Shown in pieces: positions 1 to 14,338 of a stretch of 64,000 nucleotides of DNA; the stretch's first letter is position 1, and each line of letters opens with the position of its first letter. The notes under the pieces were generated by a model that saw only the letters and a list, made by a program, of their open reading frames with translations, searched no databases and was not told where the DNA came from. The position numbers and the translations under genes were made by a program. Where the stretch lies: the NCBI GenBank assembly GCA_014549065.1, contig JACDOX010000015.1:5989834-6053833 (forward strand), read 5' to 3'. The DNA comes from Cardinalis cardinalis (taxonomy: Eukaryota > Chordata > Aves > Passeriformes > Cardinalidae).

Positions 1-482
1 GCAACGAAATCCAAGATTGTGAAGCTTTGTGTGCTTGATGACCACTTTTTTTGGTATCACTGTGGCATTATATTGTGGCTTTATGACTTCACATTTTGTC
101 AGTCTTTAAATGCATGAAATATACNAATAGATCTGAAATTTAATAGCTGGCTGAGTACAATGTTACTGATTATTAGATTTGCAGGAGAAAAAAGAAACAG
201 GTGCAGAAACACTCCCTCCTGCAACTGCAGAAAAATATGATAGGAATTAGTCATTCAGTATCTGCATGGAAATAATCATAAATTGTTAATAATATTTCAT
301 TTTGAGTCTCCTTGAGAAGCTGATCATCTGCATATTGTGAAAAACATCAGCTGTACTGACCTACAAGTTATAAACCATTGCTTTAAAATAAAAAGTCACT
401 CTCTTAAGGGTTAGAGATCATCCTTGCAATATAATTCAATGACAGCTGATAGCTTGTATACTGCTTAAATGATTTTTCTTAT

Positions 483-560
483 TTCCAATGGGAAGCAATA
501 GCCATAAATGCACTGTATAGGTGCCCAAATATACCTGTTTGTGGACATTTCCCATTGGAA
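483..560. repeat. 12-bp perfect inverted repeat
   Basis: TTCCAATGGGAA at 483-494 is the exact reverse complement of TTCCCATTGGAA at 549-560, with a 54-nt spacer. Each arm contains a CCAAT core. No flanking duplication or transposase was seen, so it is not called a mobile element. A related 10-bp pair occurs near 14.3 kb. Confidence 0.7.
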
Positions 561-3500
561 GTCTACTGCTAGTGTGTTTTATATGTCTCCAGAAGGGTCA
601 GCAGTGGCTCTCCAGTGCTGTCAGCGATAACACACAACAGCTTCTCTGAGGTATTTATTTTTATGATGAGTTCTTGCATAATGGCAGGAAACAGTTCTCA
701 TGAGGAATGGTTTTCTGCATGCAGGAAAACAAATATCAAATTGACCTAAGGGTTGTTCTTTCCTCTATTTACATTGGGTCCTTTTCTTCAACCAGCTGAA
801 TAAGAGTTGTTTCTAATGTAATTAGGCCATCACAGATAATTTCCTCCCTAACTTTTCTCTACCAGAAATGCTTTGTTCCAGTGTCCCAGCAGCAGATCCA
901 ATTTTTTTCACCCTTTTTTTATGGCATTACTTCAGGCAATCTTTACAACACTGCAGCTGTCCTCTCTGAGTGCATTTAAACCTTTGTTCCAATGTGGAGA
1001 ACATTATGGGGTAGCTGTCAGTAAGTATCAGGTTGAGAAGATTTCTGTGCCTGTGTGTGAGTTTTTGTCAATCTAAAGGACTTGGATTTGAAAAGATATT
1101 TTTGTTTCTTAGTATGGAATATTAAGATGCTTAAGGTATTGGCTGCATAAATTAGTAATATATTAAAAGNTACCTTCTAAATCCTCTATTGCCAGTGCAA
1201 CTTTCCTTTTCCCCCAGTTTTCAACAGTCTTCCTTGGAGCTTCTAAGCTTTGGAGCTTTAGATAATCACTGACTCATTTTGTCATCTAGGAATGCACTAT
1301 GTAAGAGGTCTTTTCTAAATATATGGATGTATTTACTGCCTACATCAACTGTGCTTGTATTTATATTTCATACCTTTTCCAAAGTCTGCTGTGATGATTT
1401 AAAGTAGGGGGATGTGAATGTGTGAATAAAATCATACTGAATATAGAGTAGGATTATCTTTGCTGAGAATAGAAGGTCTTTTGTGCAAAGACTCGTCTGT
1501 GCTTTCAGAGTTCCAGCAATCCATGCCTGGTGCCTCCAGAGAATCTAATAATTACAAGACATCCCTTTAAAACCACACACANTTTACATGGTAAGTAGAG
1601 TAAGGCTGGCACCTAAGACTCAAACATACCATACCANAAAGAGGTATCCTAAATTATATGTGGTGGCTCAGGAACTTTCATTTAGACACTGAATGCAGTG
1701 CTAAAATGGCTTTTAGGCTAAGTATCTGTTTTCTCAGCAGGTTGATTAAACAGCGATGTGAGCTGTTTCAGCAAGAGAAGGGACATTGGCGTGCTGGGGA
1801 AAGGGCAGTGATGGTTTTGGGAACATTATGCAGAATCTCAGTCACCCTTTTTCAAGAGAGAGATTCAGTCTGGAAGAGATGCACAGAAAAGGGTTTTTCT
1901 GAGACCTGAAGCATCTTAGAAAACAAACTCAAAATAAAGTTTGTCTAGATCAGTCTAAAAAAGGAAAAACTGAGTGGGGATATGGCTGATGTAAATGTAA
2001 CAGGGAAGGGCAAAAATGATTTTCTCTAAAGAAAAGTGAAGCTTAACAAGAAATTGATCATGCTTACATCTTCTACTGGAATTTTGAAGATTTCCAATGA
2101 TAGAACATGATTCTGAAACAGCCTTTCAATAAGAGTAGCAGATAGAGAACTTAGAAGATGGAGTATATAGTTGCTTGTAAATGCAGATTACTGTCCCCAA
2201 ATGTCCAGGTTCCTAAATGTCCTTTTTCCTAATCTGATTTTTCACAAAAAGACTATTGTTAAAAGATTTTTTCTAACAATGGATCTCAGCCCTTTAAGAT
2301 GTCACTGCCTGCAGTAATTGGTACTTGTGGGAGAACAGAACAGTGCACCATAGTAGTACTGCCAATGACTGGAGTCAGAAATGGAAGAAATGTCATTGGA
2401 AAAACCAGTCCTACCTTTCAGAACCAGATGCAGCTAATGAATTTGTCATTTGATCTCTCCTAGCAATGCATTTATCAGTTCAACACTTTAATGTGTTTAC
2501 AATACGAATGCTCTGCTACAGAGCAGTTCAATTTACAATTGAGAATACTACGATTACAGAGATAATATCTAGAGAAACATTCCCAGGAGATGCTTCTAGG
2601 CAGCTTAAAATCAATAGACANGATGAGTATTTTACATCTCTTCAGACTTTGCTTCTGATTTTGACTATTACAACCCTTATCTTTTACCCCTGAAGAGCAT
2701 GGGTGCTTTCACTGTGGATANATTTCTGTGTTCTTTTTGCTGAGAAAATTAAGCAGTGAGTGATCTGCTTCAGAAATCTGCTCACTGGAGAATTGGTAAA
2801 TATGCATGAAAACAACTGCCCTGGAGTATAATCTGAGCTATTTTTATGTTACAGTTTGGTAGGTTAGGAGAAGGNATTAATTAAAACAAGAGAGATTAGA
2901 CTTCAGAACTTGTTTTTCTGACTCTTCAGAAACCCAGCTGAGGCTTCCTCTTCTGCTTGCCACCACAGATTTAGATTATTTTTGCTAAATTCTCATTTTA
3001 TTGAAGAATTTATTCAGCAGTGACTGTACCTCTGGTAAAATAATTCAGTGAAATTGCCTGGGCTAGCTGGCATGAAGTTTATCCCTTGTATATCCATGCA
3101 GGTTGTCGCTGTCCATCCTGCACTCTGTGGGGCTATTTGAATTGATTCTTTCTAGTTTTATGTGCCTTCCATTATACAGGGCAGATTTTCTGTTGTCTTA
3201 GGGTACGCTACATTCATTTTGCAGGCACTTCTCTATGCCAGGCACTGNTCTATTGGACCCTTGGGTATGCCAAATAAACAATACAGCTCCCAGTATAGAG
3301 ACAATCAGCTCACTTTTTTGTTGCTTGACTTGCTCCCTTACCCTTTTCCNTCTCCATTTAAAGTATGCGTTTATTTAGGGAGAGGAAATCTCTTAGGATC
3401 ATGGGACAACAGCATGCAGTATGATGAATCCATATCTCAGGATGGGACCTCAAGTGTAAAGAGGAAAACTGAGGGGAAAATTCTGGTGGGGGTCACTNGA

Positions 3501-6500
3501 GTGGAGGATCTTTTGAGAAAGCAGGAAAAAGACTAAAAAATCATCCAAGGGATGGCAGCCTTAAGGTGTGTTAAAAACATCCCAACACTCTCAGATCTGC
3601 TCAGTGTTATATTCCAAAATAGCTAATGGGAAGATTTCAAAATTATTTCATTATCCTGNATACCAATTTAAACCAGACAAATATCAGTGAAACATCTAGA
3701 ATAATGCAGGAAACAGAGCTGACTCAGAGGTAAAGAAAATGCAGAATTTCACTGCCCTGTGGATGAGTGCTGAGGGAGATGGGCTGTGTTGAGAGCTGTG
3801 GAGAAGCAGGCATGGTGCTCCTGCTTGTGCCAGGACAAGGGGCCATGACCACTGCTGCTTGCAAGAAGGATGAGCAAGAGTTTTTAGTCTACTCAGAGCA
3901 TCCTTTCCTTGGGCGGTAGCAGGGGCAGGTCTCTGGCAGAGGCAAAGCAGAGCTGCCCCAGCAACTGCAGACTTTGTCGANGTCTAAAGCTGCCTCTGCA
4001 AATCCCATTTCATTTATTCCAGGCCTCAAAACATGAGCTGTACCAGGCCCAAGGAAAAAAAAGTGCCGCAAAACAAAATTGCCAGGCGTGAGCAATCAGA
4101 GCACAATTAAATCTATTATGAATGAAATAAGTTATCTCCTTAAAAAAAAAATAAACCTTAGCCTTTGTGGAAGGTGTCTTATTTAGCAATTAAAAGATGC
4201 ATATGTTCAGGTGAGTCTTATTACTGGTTGGCTAACTCCTGTCATGTGCTTCTTCAAACTTTCTCTTGCCAGAACAGGCTGTGTGGCAGAAAACAGACTC
4301 AGTTTTCATCCAGATGTACATCAGTGAGTCAGGGGCATGAGACTGCTTTCTTCAGTGTAGACAATGCCTGACTAGGATAACAGCTAACTGATGGATGCTG
4401 TTAAAATTAGAGAAACAGAAATGCAGNACATGTAATGGTGAGAATCTGATTGCATGGAACAGAGCTCCCAAAGGGAGGTCATTGAGCACTAAAGGTGGGA
4501 CAGGCTCAGATGCAATACTTGGCTGAAGTGCAGGCCCTGTTTTCAAGCCGTGAGTAAAGAAGCNTTGATCTCTCTAACCAGTCTCACAGACACACAGAAT
4601 CTGGGGTTCTGGAGTGCCCTAGGAGGCTGTGCAAACTCTGATCTGCCTGAGGACAAGTGGCCAGGCTCCCCATCATTACTGGGATTTCTCTGCAAGGCAG
4701 GAGGTTCAGGTCCTTGGTGGAGCCTGACCCATTCATGGTGCTTCAAATCTCCCTATCCCGNAGGGATGGGAAGCACAGAGTTAGCACAGAGCTCAGCAGC
4801 TGTGNCCTCTAATTTAAAAAACTCAGTGGCAGTGCTGTATATCCCACACTTTCAGTGATTTGAGCAGGGAGAACTGTTTTATTTCAAATTGAAGACCTTA
4901 GTCTTGTTTCTACTTTTTCTCAGGAATGCCCTTACTAGGTGNCTATCAGCACAGATTTCCATGCCTTCCACTCGAGACTTGGCACTGGATAACCAGGANT
5001 ACAAAGTTATGAAGCCAGCAAGAAAGGAAGAAAAACAATAAACCAAAATAAAAAANTACTTCTCTATCTCTCCTTTTCCTAACTATACTGTATTTCTCTC
5101 TTCAGCNGTTTAAGGACTCTGCGTCCCTTTTTTAGGAGTTCTGAAAGTCCCCTCTGGACCCAGGGATCAGTTCTAGAAGCACTGCCATGCCTGTATTTTG
5201 TGCCCAGAATACAATCTGGCTCAGGCAGCAGGAAGAGCAAGCATGTTTACTTTAGGTGCAGTACACTAATGCTGGCTAGGCTGTGCAAACAATTCAAATT
5301 TTAACACATTCCTTTGGACTTGGATGCCAAGTGCAACTGANTGTTAATTGGGCCGGAGGTTTGCAGCAGTGTTAGCTTGTTGTGGTACAAACATGGGAAC
5401 CAGAAGGTCTGATCCGGGAGCTTGTCCCCTCAAACAAGAACACACAACATGAACAGGAAGCAAGAAAAGCAGAATTTCCAGTCTGGTAGTAGGGCCAAGA
5501 CACATAGAAATCTGGTTGTGCAAGCCTTACAAGCCTGGTCAAAAGCAATTAGAGTGAAATTACCNGCTCAAAGGGTAACATTCTAACACCTCCCTGAAGG
5601 ATGCTGAAATTCTGGGCCAGTCCTCTAGGGCTTGGAAGACCACCATGTGGCCCATTCAGCCAAATCTTTTAGGGCTGCAGATGTCAAGTGAGCCTGTAAA
5701 TGGCAGACTGTACTTGCTTTACTCTCATGTAATTTCAGAGTCTCTAACTCTCCCCTGGTCCCTGCTAAAAGGTATCATTATCTCCTTTGCCAGAAATGTG
5801 CTGCTGCTTAGTGGCTGAGTAATGGGGGTTGTCTCTGCAAAATAACAGCTTTAGGATCCTGCCAGCTCCAGACCAGAGCTGCATCCNCTTGGCTTCTACA
5901 GTGTAGAAGTTAAAGTTATTGCATTAAAACAGGGNAGATTAAAGGATTGTCTCTTGCTTGACTTTTGAACCGGGGAAAGCATCAAGCCTGATAAACAGAC
6001 ACCACAGCTGAGCTAATGCAAATGCCAGGAGTTGGGTAGCTCTTGCTGATGAGGTAAGCATCCTCCCCAACCCCCATCTGCTGGGTGGTATTTGCAGAAG
6101 CTGGTGACTACTTAATAATGTTATAGTCTGCAAGGGACCTCTGGGAATGCGAGATGAGAGAGGAAGTGTTTGTGGGAGAAAGAAGCACTGAATAAAGATA
6201 GCTCATGTGAGAAAACAGCAAGTCCTCAATTATCAAGATAGTTTATTCAGAACAGTTTGTGTTTTCTTTTTGATCTGACATGTTCTCCTTGCTTTATAGA
6301 AAGAGAATTTTGGGAGCTGAGAGGCCACTTCCCCTCAGCTTCACTGGTCTTGCTTGTACACTGCTCATTCCTAACATCCCTTTGATTTCCTCTGCATAAT
6401 GAGAACTGAGAGTATAAAATTAAGAGGTTTAACTTTCCCAGGTCCTTATATTGCATTTGTGCAGGACAAGATCACCGAAAGGACTGGAATTTCTGTACTC

Positions 6501-6520
6501 CCTGAGCAGTAAGAGTAAGA

Positions 6521-6539
6521 AAGTAAGTAAGTAAGTAAG
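6521..6539. repeat. (AAGT)n microsatellite
   Basis: Between four and five uninterrupted tetranucleotide units. It is short and probably of no functional importance. It contains repeated GTAAGT, which mimics splice donors and should not be read as such. Confidence 0.9.
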
Positions 6540-9500
6540 CACTGTTCTGCAGGAAGGCTGACAACCTTGGCCATCAGCAGAGCCTGCTCTAACTCACTGC
6601 TAACCACTGCCCCATTGCAACTAGTGACTATCAGATCTCTTGGTATTAGAATGCAGAAANTTTTTTACAATGTATTTTTTTCTATTTGTTATCCCTCTGA
6701 GCAGAAATAAACAGTGTGTTTCATTACTCATTTCAGCAGCTGCTAGTCACTTTCTCTCAATCTGTGGTCTTTCAGAAAGAAACTGCACTCCTTCANTGCT
6801 ACTGGAAGACTTAGGCTTGATCCTGGCAGCTGCATTGCACTTTTAGATGAGCAATCTTCTCGAATACTTACAGAAATACCCAGTTATAGCTTGTTCTAAC
6901 AGAATCTTTCTTTTTTTCACTCTCTTTCTTCCTTGCANAGTGTATTTTGGCATCATCCCTGAACTTCCTACTGGCAACTACCTCTTTGCTGAGAAGTGAC
7001 ATCCTTTCACGCTCTAATGCCCAGTATCTTGTTCCTGTCTTGTTTACATGTAATCCACTTTTAACAGCTCCAGACATCTTGGCAGGAGGGCCAAAGCAGA
7101 CTCACTAGCTGTACTTCTTGGCCTTTTTCTGATAANACTTAGACTTGTTCTGTTCCCTATGGACCCTCTGATGAGTATGGAAGGGAAATTTAAAATCCTA
7201 CTCCTTTTCTTCCTTGCTGTGTTCCAGTGCAACAGGAATGGCAGTTCCTGTGCTCTGGGGAATACAGGCAAGCTAAACTGTTTGGATAGAAAGGGAGTGG
7301 AAGGGTACAGGGCCAGCAGTGCCCCGGGTCTGCATTACTGGGAGACACCTGGGAGAGCTCTGTAGGAGTCTAACAATAAAACTCTACAATTTCTCTTTAT
7401 TTGCCTTTGTCTTAAAGGCCCATTTTGATACCTTAGNATTAGTTTTTGCCCTGGTGTAGGTAATATTGAAGAGACAGTGGAAATCTGGGATTTCTGCTTT
7501 GATTTCATGTGAATTCTCTGGCCAAACCTGTGGCCAAAGTTAAACTTTAATAGTAATATCTCATTACATGACAGAATTTTTATGCTTATAGATGACTGCT
7601 TACTATTATGTGTTTATAACCTGGTAGAGCTATGATCTGCTACCTTCTGACTCCTGAAGACTAATCCAGGCAGATGATCAGCTCTATCACCTCATTATTC
7701 AGACCTGAGTTAGCAAAAACCACCNACATATTAGAAAGTTCTGACAGTTGGCCCCTTTTTGATTGTTTTTTGTTCTCAATATATTACAGAACCACTGCAA
7801 TCAACCATTTGTCTTGGACAATTACACAAAGATAAGGCTATGGAAATGGGAAACTGAAAAAGAAAAAAATTAAGGTTAGTTATGTTTTCAGCTAGCACAT
7901 TTCTGGTTTACANCATGAGTTATAAAGAGTTGGTACATTGAATATCAGTATAAAAAGTGGGAATAAGTCACTAAAACTGATGTNAGTCCTGTGCACCCTG
8001 TAGAAAGCTGTGTGACCACTTCAACATTTACTAGATACTTCATTAGTTGTTAAGGAAAACAAAATAAACAAATAATTTCCATTTTGTAAAGATTTCACAT
8101 CCTGGTGTGAACATTTCAGTCAAGTCTTGCTTTCTGATTAATTCCCATGGGCAGTGTAAAAATAATAATAGATTTTTCTATCCTCACTGTACTGATGTTC
8201 AATCACAAGCTTTTTCCAACTCTGCACTTTTTCAGAGGACAGTAATTCACTGAAGCCATTCTTAGCAAGTTGATGTCAATCTGATTACAATTAACAATAC
8301 ATTCCATTTCCATTTCCCACTTTCAAATGAAGTTGAATGATGGCAGTACAAGTCAAAAAAGGGATTTTAAATAAGCTGAGGTCTCTCCAGATTTCTATGA
8401 ATACAAGGTTCATTCTTTTATGGTAGGCAGAAATTTTTTGTACATATCCCAACACTTTTCTGTTCATTTGGACCTGACAAGGTAAATGAGTAATAGAAGT
8501 GAAAAAGGAAAAGTAGATGCAAAGCAAATGTGGTTGTCTGGATTTATTGAGCCCAGTTGATGGTGTTGAAATTATTTTTTCTTATTTTTCTAGTAATTCA
8601 TTTTGTNCAGGCCTGCTAGCATATGTCAAACACAACATAAATGAATAAAGAAACCAACCTTTCTTATTCATCAATAGATAAAGAAATAAGCCTTATGTGT
8701 CAATAAAAACCACGTACTCTAAAATTAGTGTGTCTACTGCAGCTCAGAATAATAAATACAGAACAATTTGTTCCCTTTTATGTAAATTGAATTTAACTAT
8801 CAATAAGAAATATAGCAGCTTTTACTTAAAATTGACAATCCCACTAATTTAGAAGAAGGAAAAACATGAAAGACAAATAAGGAGCTGGCAAGTGAACCAC
8901 CCCAGTTGTGGGGAGGTAGAACACAGCTGAAATGTTCTTGGGGTATGCTCCCAGCAGCACATATGGCTACCAAATCCAGGCTGTGATGATGGCAATGGGC
9001 CATGGGAATGCTTTTCTTGGAGTCTTTGACCAGAGAGAAACCCCAAGGAAAGAAAACTCACTCCCAACACTGACTCCCCATAGCATTTTCTGGGGACTGT
9101 CTGGAAAGTGCTCGAGACATACCATTAGGTTTCATCAGGCTGCAGAAAGAGGTGCCTGAGAGACCTCCTGAGCACNCTATTGGCAGCCTGTGCTGCTCCA
9201 GATGAACAGGTGTGGGGAAAGGTCAGAGGAATCCCCAGCTGGAGAGCCTGGACTGAGGCAGAAAGGTTAAGGTCTAGGAGACTNGATACAGAGAGAGAAA
9301 CCAAGCNCACTCTCCNCTCTCCAATGATTTGCTAGGTACTNGTGCCTCCTTGGACATCANAGCTGAGATGTTTCTTTCCTGGGGCAGTTGTATCCTCACC
9401 TTTCATTTGCAGCCTGGGAAAGGAGCAGCGAGTGAGCTCTGTCAGTCACTCCATCCCTCCTAAAGCAGAGACCTGATGAGCCTGATGCAGTAAAGCCCAA

Positions 9501-11057
9501 GGTCGCCTGCAGAGGAACCTCAGGAGGAACCCTCAACTCACAGGGCTGACATTACTGAACCCTCAGTCACCTGTACCAGGCATCTCTTGGCTAGGGGTGT
9601 TTCATTCTGTCTTTAAGGGTTATGTNATGAGTTTAGGTTTTTCTCCTCGTTCCATTTACTTAGTGTACTGGAAGTACTGAGAAAAATCAGAGATAGAGAT
9701 ATTTTAAGTATCTGCAGGCTTGGAACAATAACTCCACAGTGAAGCATCACGGGTGTGAAATACTCCAGTANGCTAATTTAGATGTAAAGCTGTGTNAGAA
9801 CTTGGGTGCTCAAGGTCAGGGTGATGTGCAGAACCTTGGGTACAATCTGTGGATTTAAAACTGAAGTATTGGTGGCAGACTGATAATGCTTCTCTTGTGG
9901 TACATGCCAGACATGAAAGTTTTACTTAAGTAATGTACTTTGGACCTTTTATCTTTCCATGCTATGTGTCTTTTTTACTCTATTTGGAAACNATACTTGT
10001 GTTGCACTGTTGGCAAGGAAATCTCTGTATTTAACAAGGTTGATGCAGTGTTGCTGGTTCTCCCCTGTAGCCCTGAAGCACTTTGGATGTTTGCAAATGC
10101 CAAATGAGCCACATGAAACACTTTCAGGTATATGCTGTGGCAAACAGGCTGCAAACACCATATTTGGGCCAAATAGCACTGCTGTGTTGGCCAGTGAATG
10201 AGTACATGGATATTATTAAAAAACCCCCAGTACAGTGTTTATCTCTTTTTCATCCATAGGAGAATCCTGTACTCACAGAGGGACAGCTTATGCCGCTTCT
10301 AAATAGCAATTTATAGCAGAAATATAAATTTCTACTATAAGCAGAGTATGCCTCATTCTTGTACTTTACTGTCACAGAAGTATTTGCAGAATGCNAGAGG
10401 AGTGCTTACTTTTCCCAATCTCTGCCATCTTTGACATTTCAGAACCAGAGCAAGAAGGCAAATATTTGGACCCTAAATTAGGAGCGCTTTCTGACCTGCT
10501 GTTTTACAAAAATGGGGCACAGCAATGAATGTGTAATGGATACTCAGTAGTGAATTAGTAGTGCTAAAAGTGCTAAAGGTAAATGGCTTATTGCCTTCAT
10601 CTCCCTTTTCATATTGTTCAGGAGTAAAGAATCATCATGCTTGAAGGTAAATCAAATCTGCCTTCTATGGTGCAGTGTGAATGGACTGTGGGCTATGCAT
10701 TTTATCTCCCCCTGGGCTAGATTATCTGCCCTCCAACNTGGCTGTTAGACCACTGCACTTTGCACGTCTTTTTCTCTTCCTTCAGTTTCTCACCAAATCT
10801 CACAGACAATCTAAACAGCAAACAGGACACAAAAGCAGTTAGAGAAGGTATCACAAATTTTACTGTAATGCAAGACTGAAATAAATACTTTGGGCCACAG
10901 GGATGTGCTCCCTATTGTGTTCTATAATCCATTTAATCAACTGATCAGGATTTTTCTTAAAATTAATTTCATTTTAGTTTTTAGCCCCATTTTTATGGTT
11001 ACAAATAGTCTTTCAACTACAAGACAAAATGTATTCCTGCTCAGTTATTGTTCTTTC

Positions 11058-11072
11058 TTTTTTTTTTTTTTT
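11058..11072. repeat. Poly-T run, 15 nt
   Basis: Uninterrupted run of T. No adjacent retroposon body was recognised on either side, so it is listed as simple low-complexity sequence rather than a retroposon tail. Confidence 0.9.
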
Positions 11073-11737
11073 GTACCCATGATGTCCTGGAGCTTAAAGC
11101 ATTTATCTACCTCTCTGCTCACTCNTAACTTTTGTCTACTCATAAAGAACAAGATGGGGGTGGGGGGGAAATGAGGTAGTCAGAAAAATTACTTGTGAAT
11201 AACTGAAGTTTAAGAAGGAATTTCCTTGTAATTGAGANGATAAGCGAATTTGAAGATTGACCTTTTCTTCTCCTTTGTCCTCCCTGTTGCATCAAGTCAG
11301 TTACATCTACTGATTTGTGAGATTTGGCTCCAAAGAAAAGAAATTGCAGAAATCCAGCTGAGGAAAACATAAGGAAAATCTGCAAGAGCACCCTCATATC
11401 TCAGGGGTGAGGTTGGAGGGGACTGAGGGGGTCAGGACAAGTCTGGGCAGAAGGGCCTGACCAAGAGANATCTGAGGTGAACACTTTTGCTCTGTTTCTA
11501 CCTCAAGGTTGGCACCTTGCTCNCTGTATTTCCCAAATGAAGGGTGTGTTTGTTTACTGTTCCTGAATACAGAGCACCTTTATCACCACACTAACAATGC
11601 AATGAGGCTTTTAATAACTCATTTCTCCCAGTAAAGAAGAAAACTGAGAGAAAAAACACAGGCTCAAAGTCTAGTGTCAGAGCTAAGATTCTCCTGCCCC
11701 TGATCTCTGTGCAATGGTTGCGTGCTCCTTGCCCCAG

Positions 11738-11764
11738 GTGCCCATGGTTTTGCCATGTGTGCAG
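11738..11764 (+). other. Candidate 27-nt microexon (plus strand)
   Basis: Upstream is a pyrimidine-rich tract ending in CCCCAG, with a CTGAT branch-point-like motif about 35 nt before the exon (A at 11703). Downstream is CAG|GTAAGG, close to the consensus donor. The enclosed 27 nt is a multiple of three and open in phase 0 (reads VPMVLPCVQ). Microexons of 3-27 nt are a known class in vertebrate neural genes. However, such signal pairs also arise by chance in 64 kb, no flanking exon was found, and the other exon candidates lie on the opposite strand. No gene can be named. Confidence 0.22.
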
Positions 11765-14305
11765 GTAAGGCCGAGGGAAGTGGCTGTGAAATTGAAAAGG
11801 TTTCAGCAGAAATAATTTCTTTGAAGCAGGTTTTGTGCATAAATGTCTGCATGTTCCTCAAGAAGAGAAAGATCCATCCCTTGACTTTAGCTAAAGTGGT
11901 TCCAAAGAAGAAGCCNGTTCTTCCTTGTAGCAGAAACATCTGTGTTGTAAATGTCAAATCACTGCAAGATTTGTATTTTGATGCCATTTGTAGCACAGAC
12001 TACAACTGTTTTTCATTCAAATAATATATCTTGGCTGGGAAGCTGATAAGCAGTCTCTGAGATTTAGTTACCTTTTTCTTTCTACTCTGCAGATACTTTC
12101 TGAGTGATTTAATCCCTTCCAGTCCCAAGGAAAAGCTTTGATCTGCTCATGTATTCTTATGAGCTGCACCAAATAATCTCAAAGAGATTTTTGGTGTCGT
12201 GACCTTTGCTAGTGTTCAATTCTCTGCATTTGCTGGTCAAGTGAAGGCCTCCAGGGCAGGTTCAAACTTTTGATAGTGGATGGCTGTACTTTGCTCTGGG
12301 TCACACAACTCACCTTCANACAATTCAATTACACAACTCTCCTTCCTAGTGGTGCCACTGACTTTTCTTTCATTGTTGCTCTCTGATGTTCATTAAGCTT
12401 TGTTTTTAATACTTCACTTCGTCCTCTTAATTTTATAGTGCTAAAGCCAAGCAACCTTCTTTCCTCTTTAGTCTGAGCCCAGAAATGAGACGTTCACAGA
12501 CTGAAAATGTTCAGCTTTGCATGTTGCGGAAANAGCATTTTTGTGAGGTCAAAAAGTGGAAAAGGATCTTCATTAAACAAAATTCAAACTAAAGGCCTAC
12601 ATCATCCAAATCAGCCTGAAATATGCTGCCTGGGTTCATGGGATCTTGAACAGGGATTTTTAAGATTTCCTTACAATACTGCATGAATATTAAGATCTTT
12701 TTAGGANGGGATTTTGGATAGCCTCTGGCTTTCCAAATAGGTGCTTCTTATAAACTGAAATTCACATGAAAAACTTACCATGTGAAGAGGGTCAGAAGGC
12801 ACAGTGATGGACAGGCTGATTACACTATACTGGATGACCTATTGATTGGGCAGTGCATCNAGTTCAGCATGTTTAATCATTTTCCACTTTGCACAGGCTG
12901 CTTTATTGCCCTGAGCTGGCACAGTTCTTGCCTGCACATCAGGGTGATGGAATACAAGCAAAGGGTTCTGAGCAATTCTTGAGCTTGAAGAAACAACATG
13001 TACTACAAGTAATAATCAGCTCTGTACTGGGTAGGTGTCTACACTTGGTAGTGTTGCTTTTCTTTGTTTGGTTGGTTTTAATTGTTATTTCATTTTTCAG
13101 TATCAAAACACTTAACAGAACTTAAACACTGCCTGAAACCATACTGTTCACATCCTTTCATAAAACATGACTGTCATCTATTTACTAGTAGTAATGGCAG
13201 TGCCTCAGCAGTGCTAGCAGAGATGATTGGAAAAGATGTCTGTGTTAATATGATAAATGGCACTGTTCAATTTCAAGCAAAAATCAATTTTACACAACAA
13301 CATGTCACATATCAATTAATTTTCTCCCTTGCTCCAAGCTGTAGCACACCTACTACTGCACTATTTATAGACATTTTCAGGTTTGGTGTTTAGAAGAGTT
13401 TGATATTCATTTAACTAATTGGGCAAAATAAAGACTATCCAGTTTCATAAATAAAAGAACAAAAATGAAGAGTAACCATGTTATTCTGAAGTACTAGATG
13501 ACCTGAGTTAAAATGGAATTCTACACAAACATTAATTATGCTCTGCACTTCCTGCTGAGTAACTGTGTTCAAGAAAAATTGTTCCTTACAAGTCAGTGTA
13601 AGCTGTCATTTCAGAGAGTATGTAGGGGTTTGTAATGGGCTGAAATGTGCACCCTAATGTTTTATACAAGTGACTTCCACAACTCTGTTCCTTTTAGGCT
13701 CTGAGAAAAGATTTCTGTATGTTCATAAGAAATGTGAGGCCTGGCTTCCTTGGCTTTTTAGAAACAACAGTGATGCTTTACCTAAANATATTATTTTCCC
13801 TGGGCAGTGGCTCTCAAAAGTTTGGGGTTTTTTCTTGTCTCATCTAAATGCACACCATATTTCACGCATGAACATAAGGATATGATGAAATCTAACNGTG
13901 GCATGTGCAGACAGGGAACTGGTCACCCAGATGACCATGGCTACAAGCACAAGTATGGTGTCTACACAGGAGAAGTGAGTTTGTGTATATGTTCATGTCT
14001 GCCTACCTCTGTCCACAGCCTAAAATTCCTAAAGAAAAATAAAGAACTTGCCCCAGTCATTTTGATATTTCTGTATAGAAACACTTTGTCTCTTTCTGGT
14101 AAATGCTTTTCTTTAAACAATAGAGTTTCAGACCCATATAATTATAACTGATTGATCTCAGTGTTTATCAGAAATTATTCTGCTGGATGACATCTGTTAC
14201 AGGGTAAAAAAATAAATACTTCTGTCCTCAAACTGAACCATGTAAAAGGAAAAAAATACTGAAATTAAGTACACNTGCAGTAGATACAGATGTTGTCCTT
14301 TAAAC

Positions 14306-14338
14306 TCCCATTGGAGTTTNAACTTCCATCCAATGGGA
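14306..14338. repeat. 10-bp perfect inverted repeat
   Basis: TCCCATTGGA at 14306-14315 is the exact reverse complement of TCCAATGGGA at 14329-14338, with a 13-nt spacer that could form a hairpin. It shares its core with the inverted repeat at 483-560. It lies just upstream of a CR1 fragment but does not match the CR1 3' end. Confidence 0.65.

Noticed and set aside
4162..4216. CAG|GTGAGT donor with a 49-nt open segment upstream
   Set aside because: The donor is perfect, but the acceptor side is A-rich with no pyrimidine tract.
6511..6540. Multiple GTAAGT donor sites
   Set aside because: They are produced by the AAGT microsatellite.
13807..13985. Coding-looking stretch (GHPDDHGYKHKYG) followed by GAA|GTGAGT
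   Set aside because: The upstream acceptor is weak, the donor lacks the G before the cut, and the peptide matches nothing I know. Not strong enough to list as an exon.
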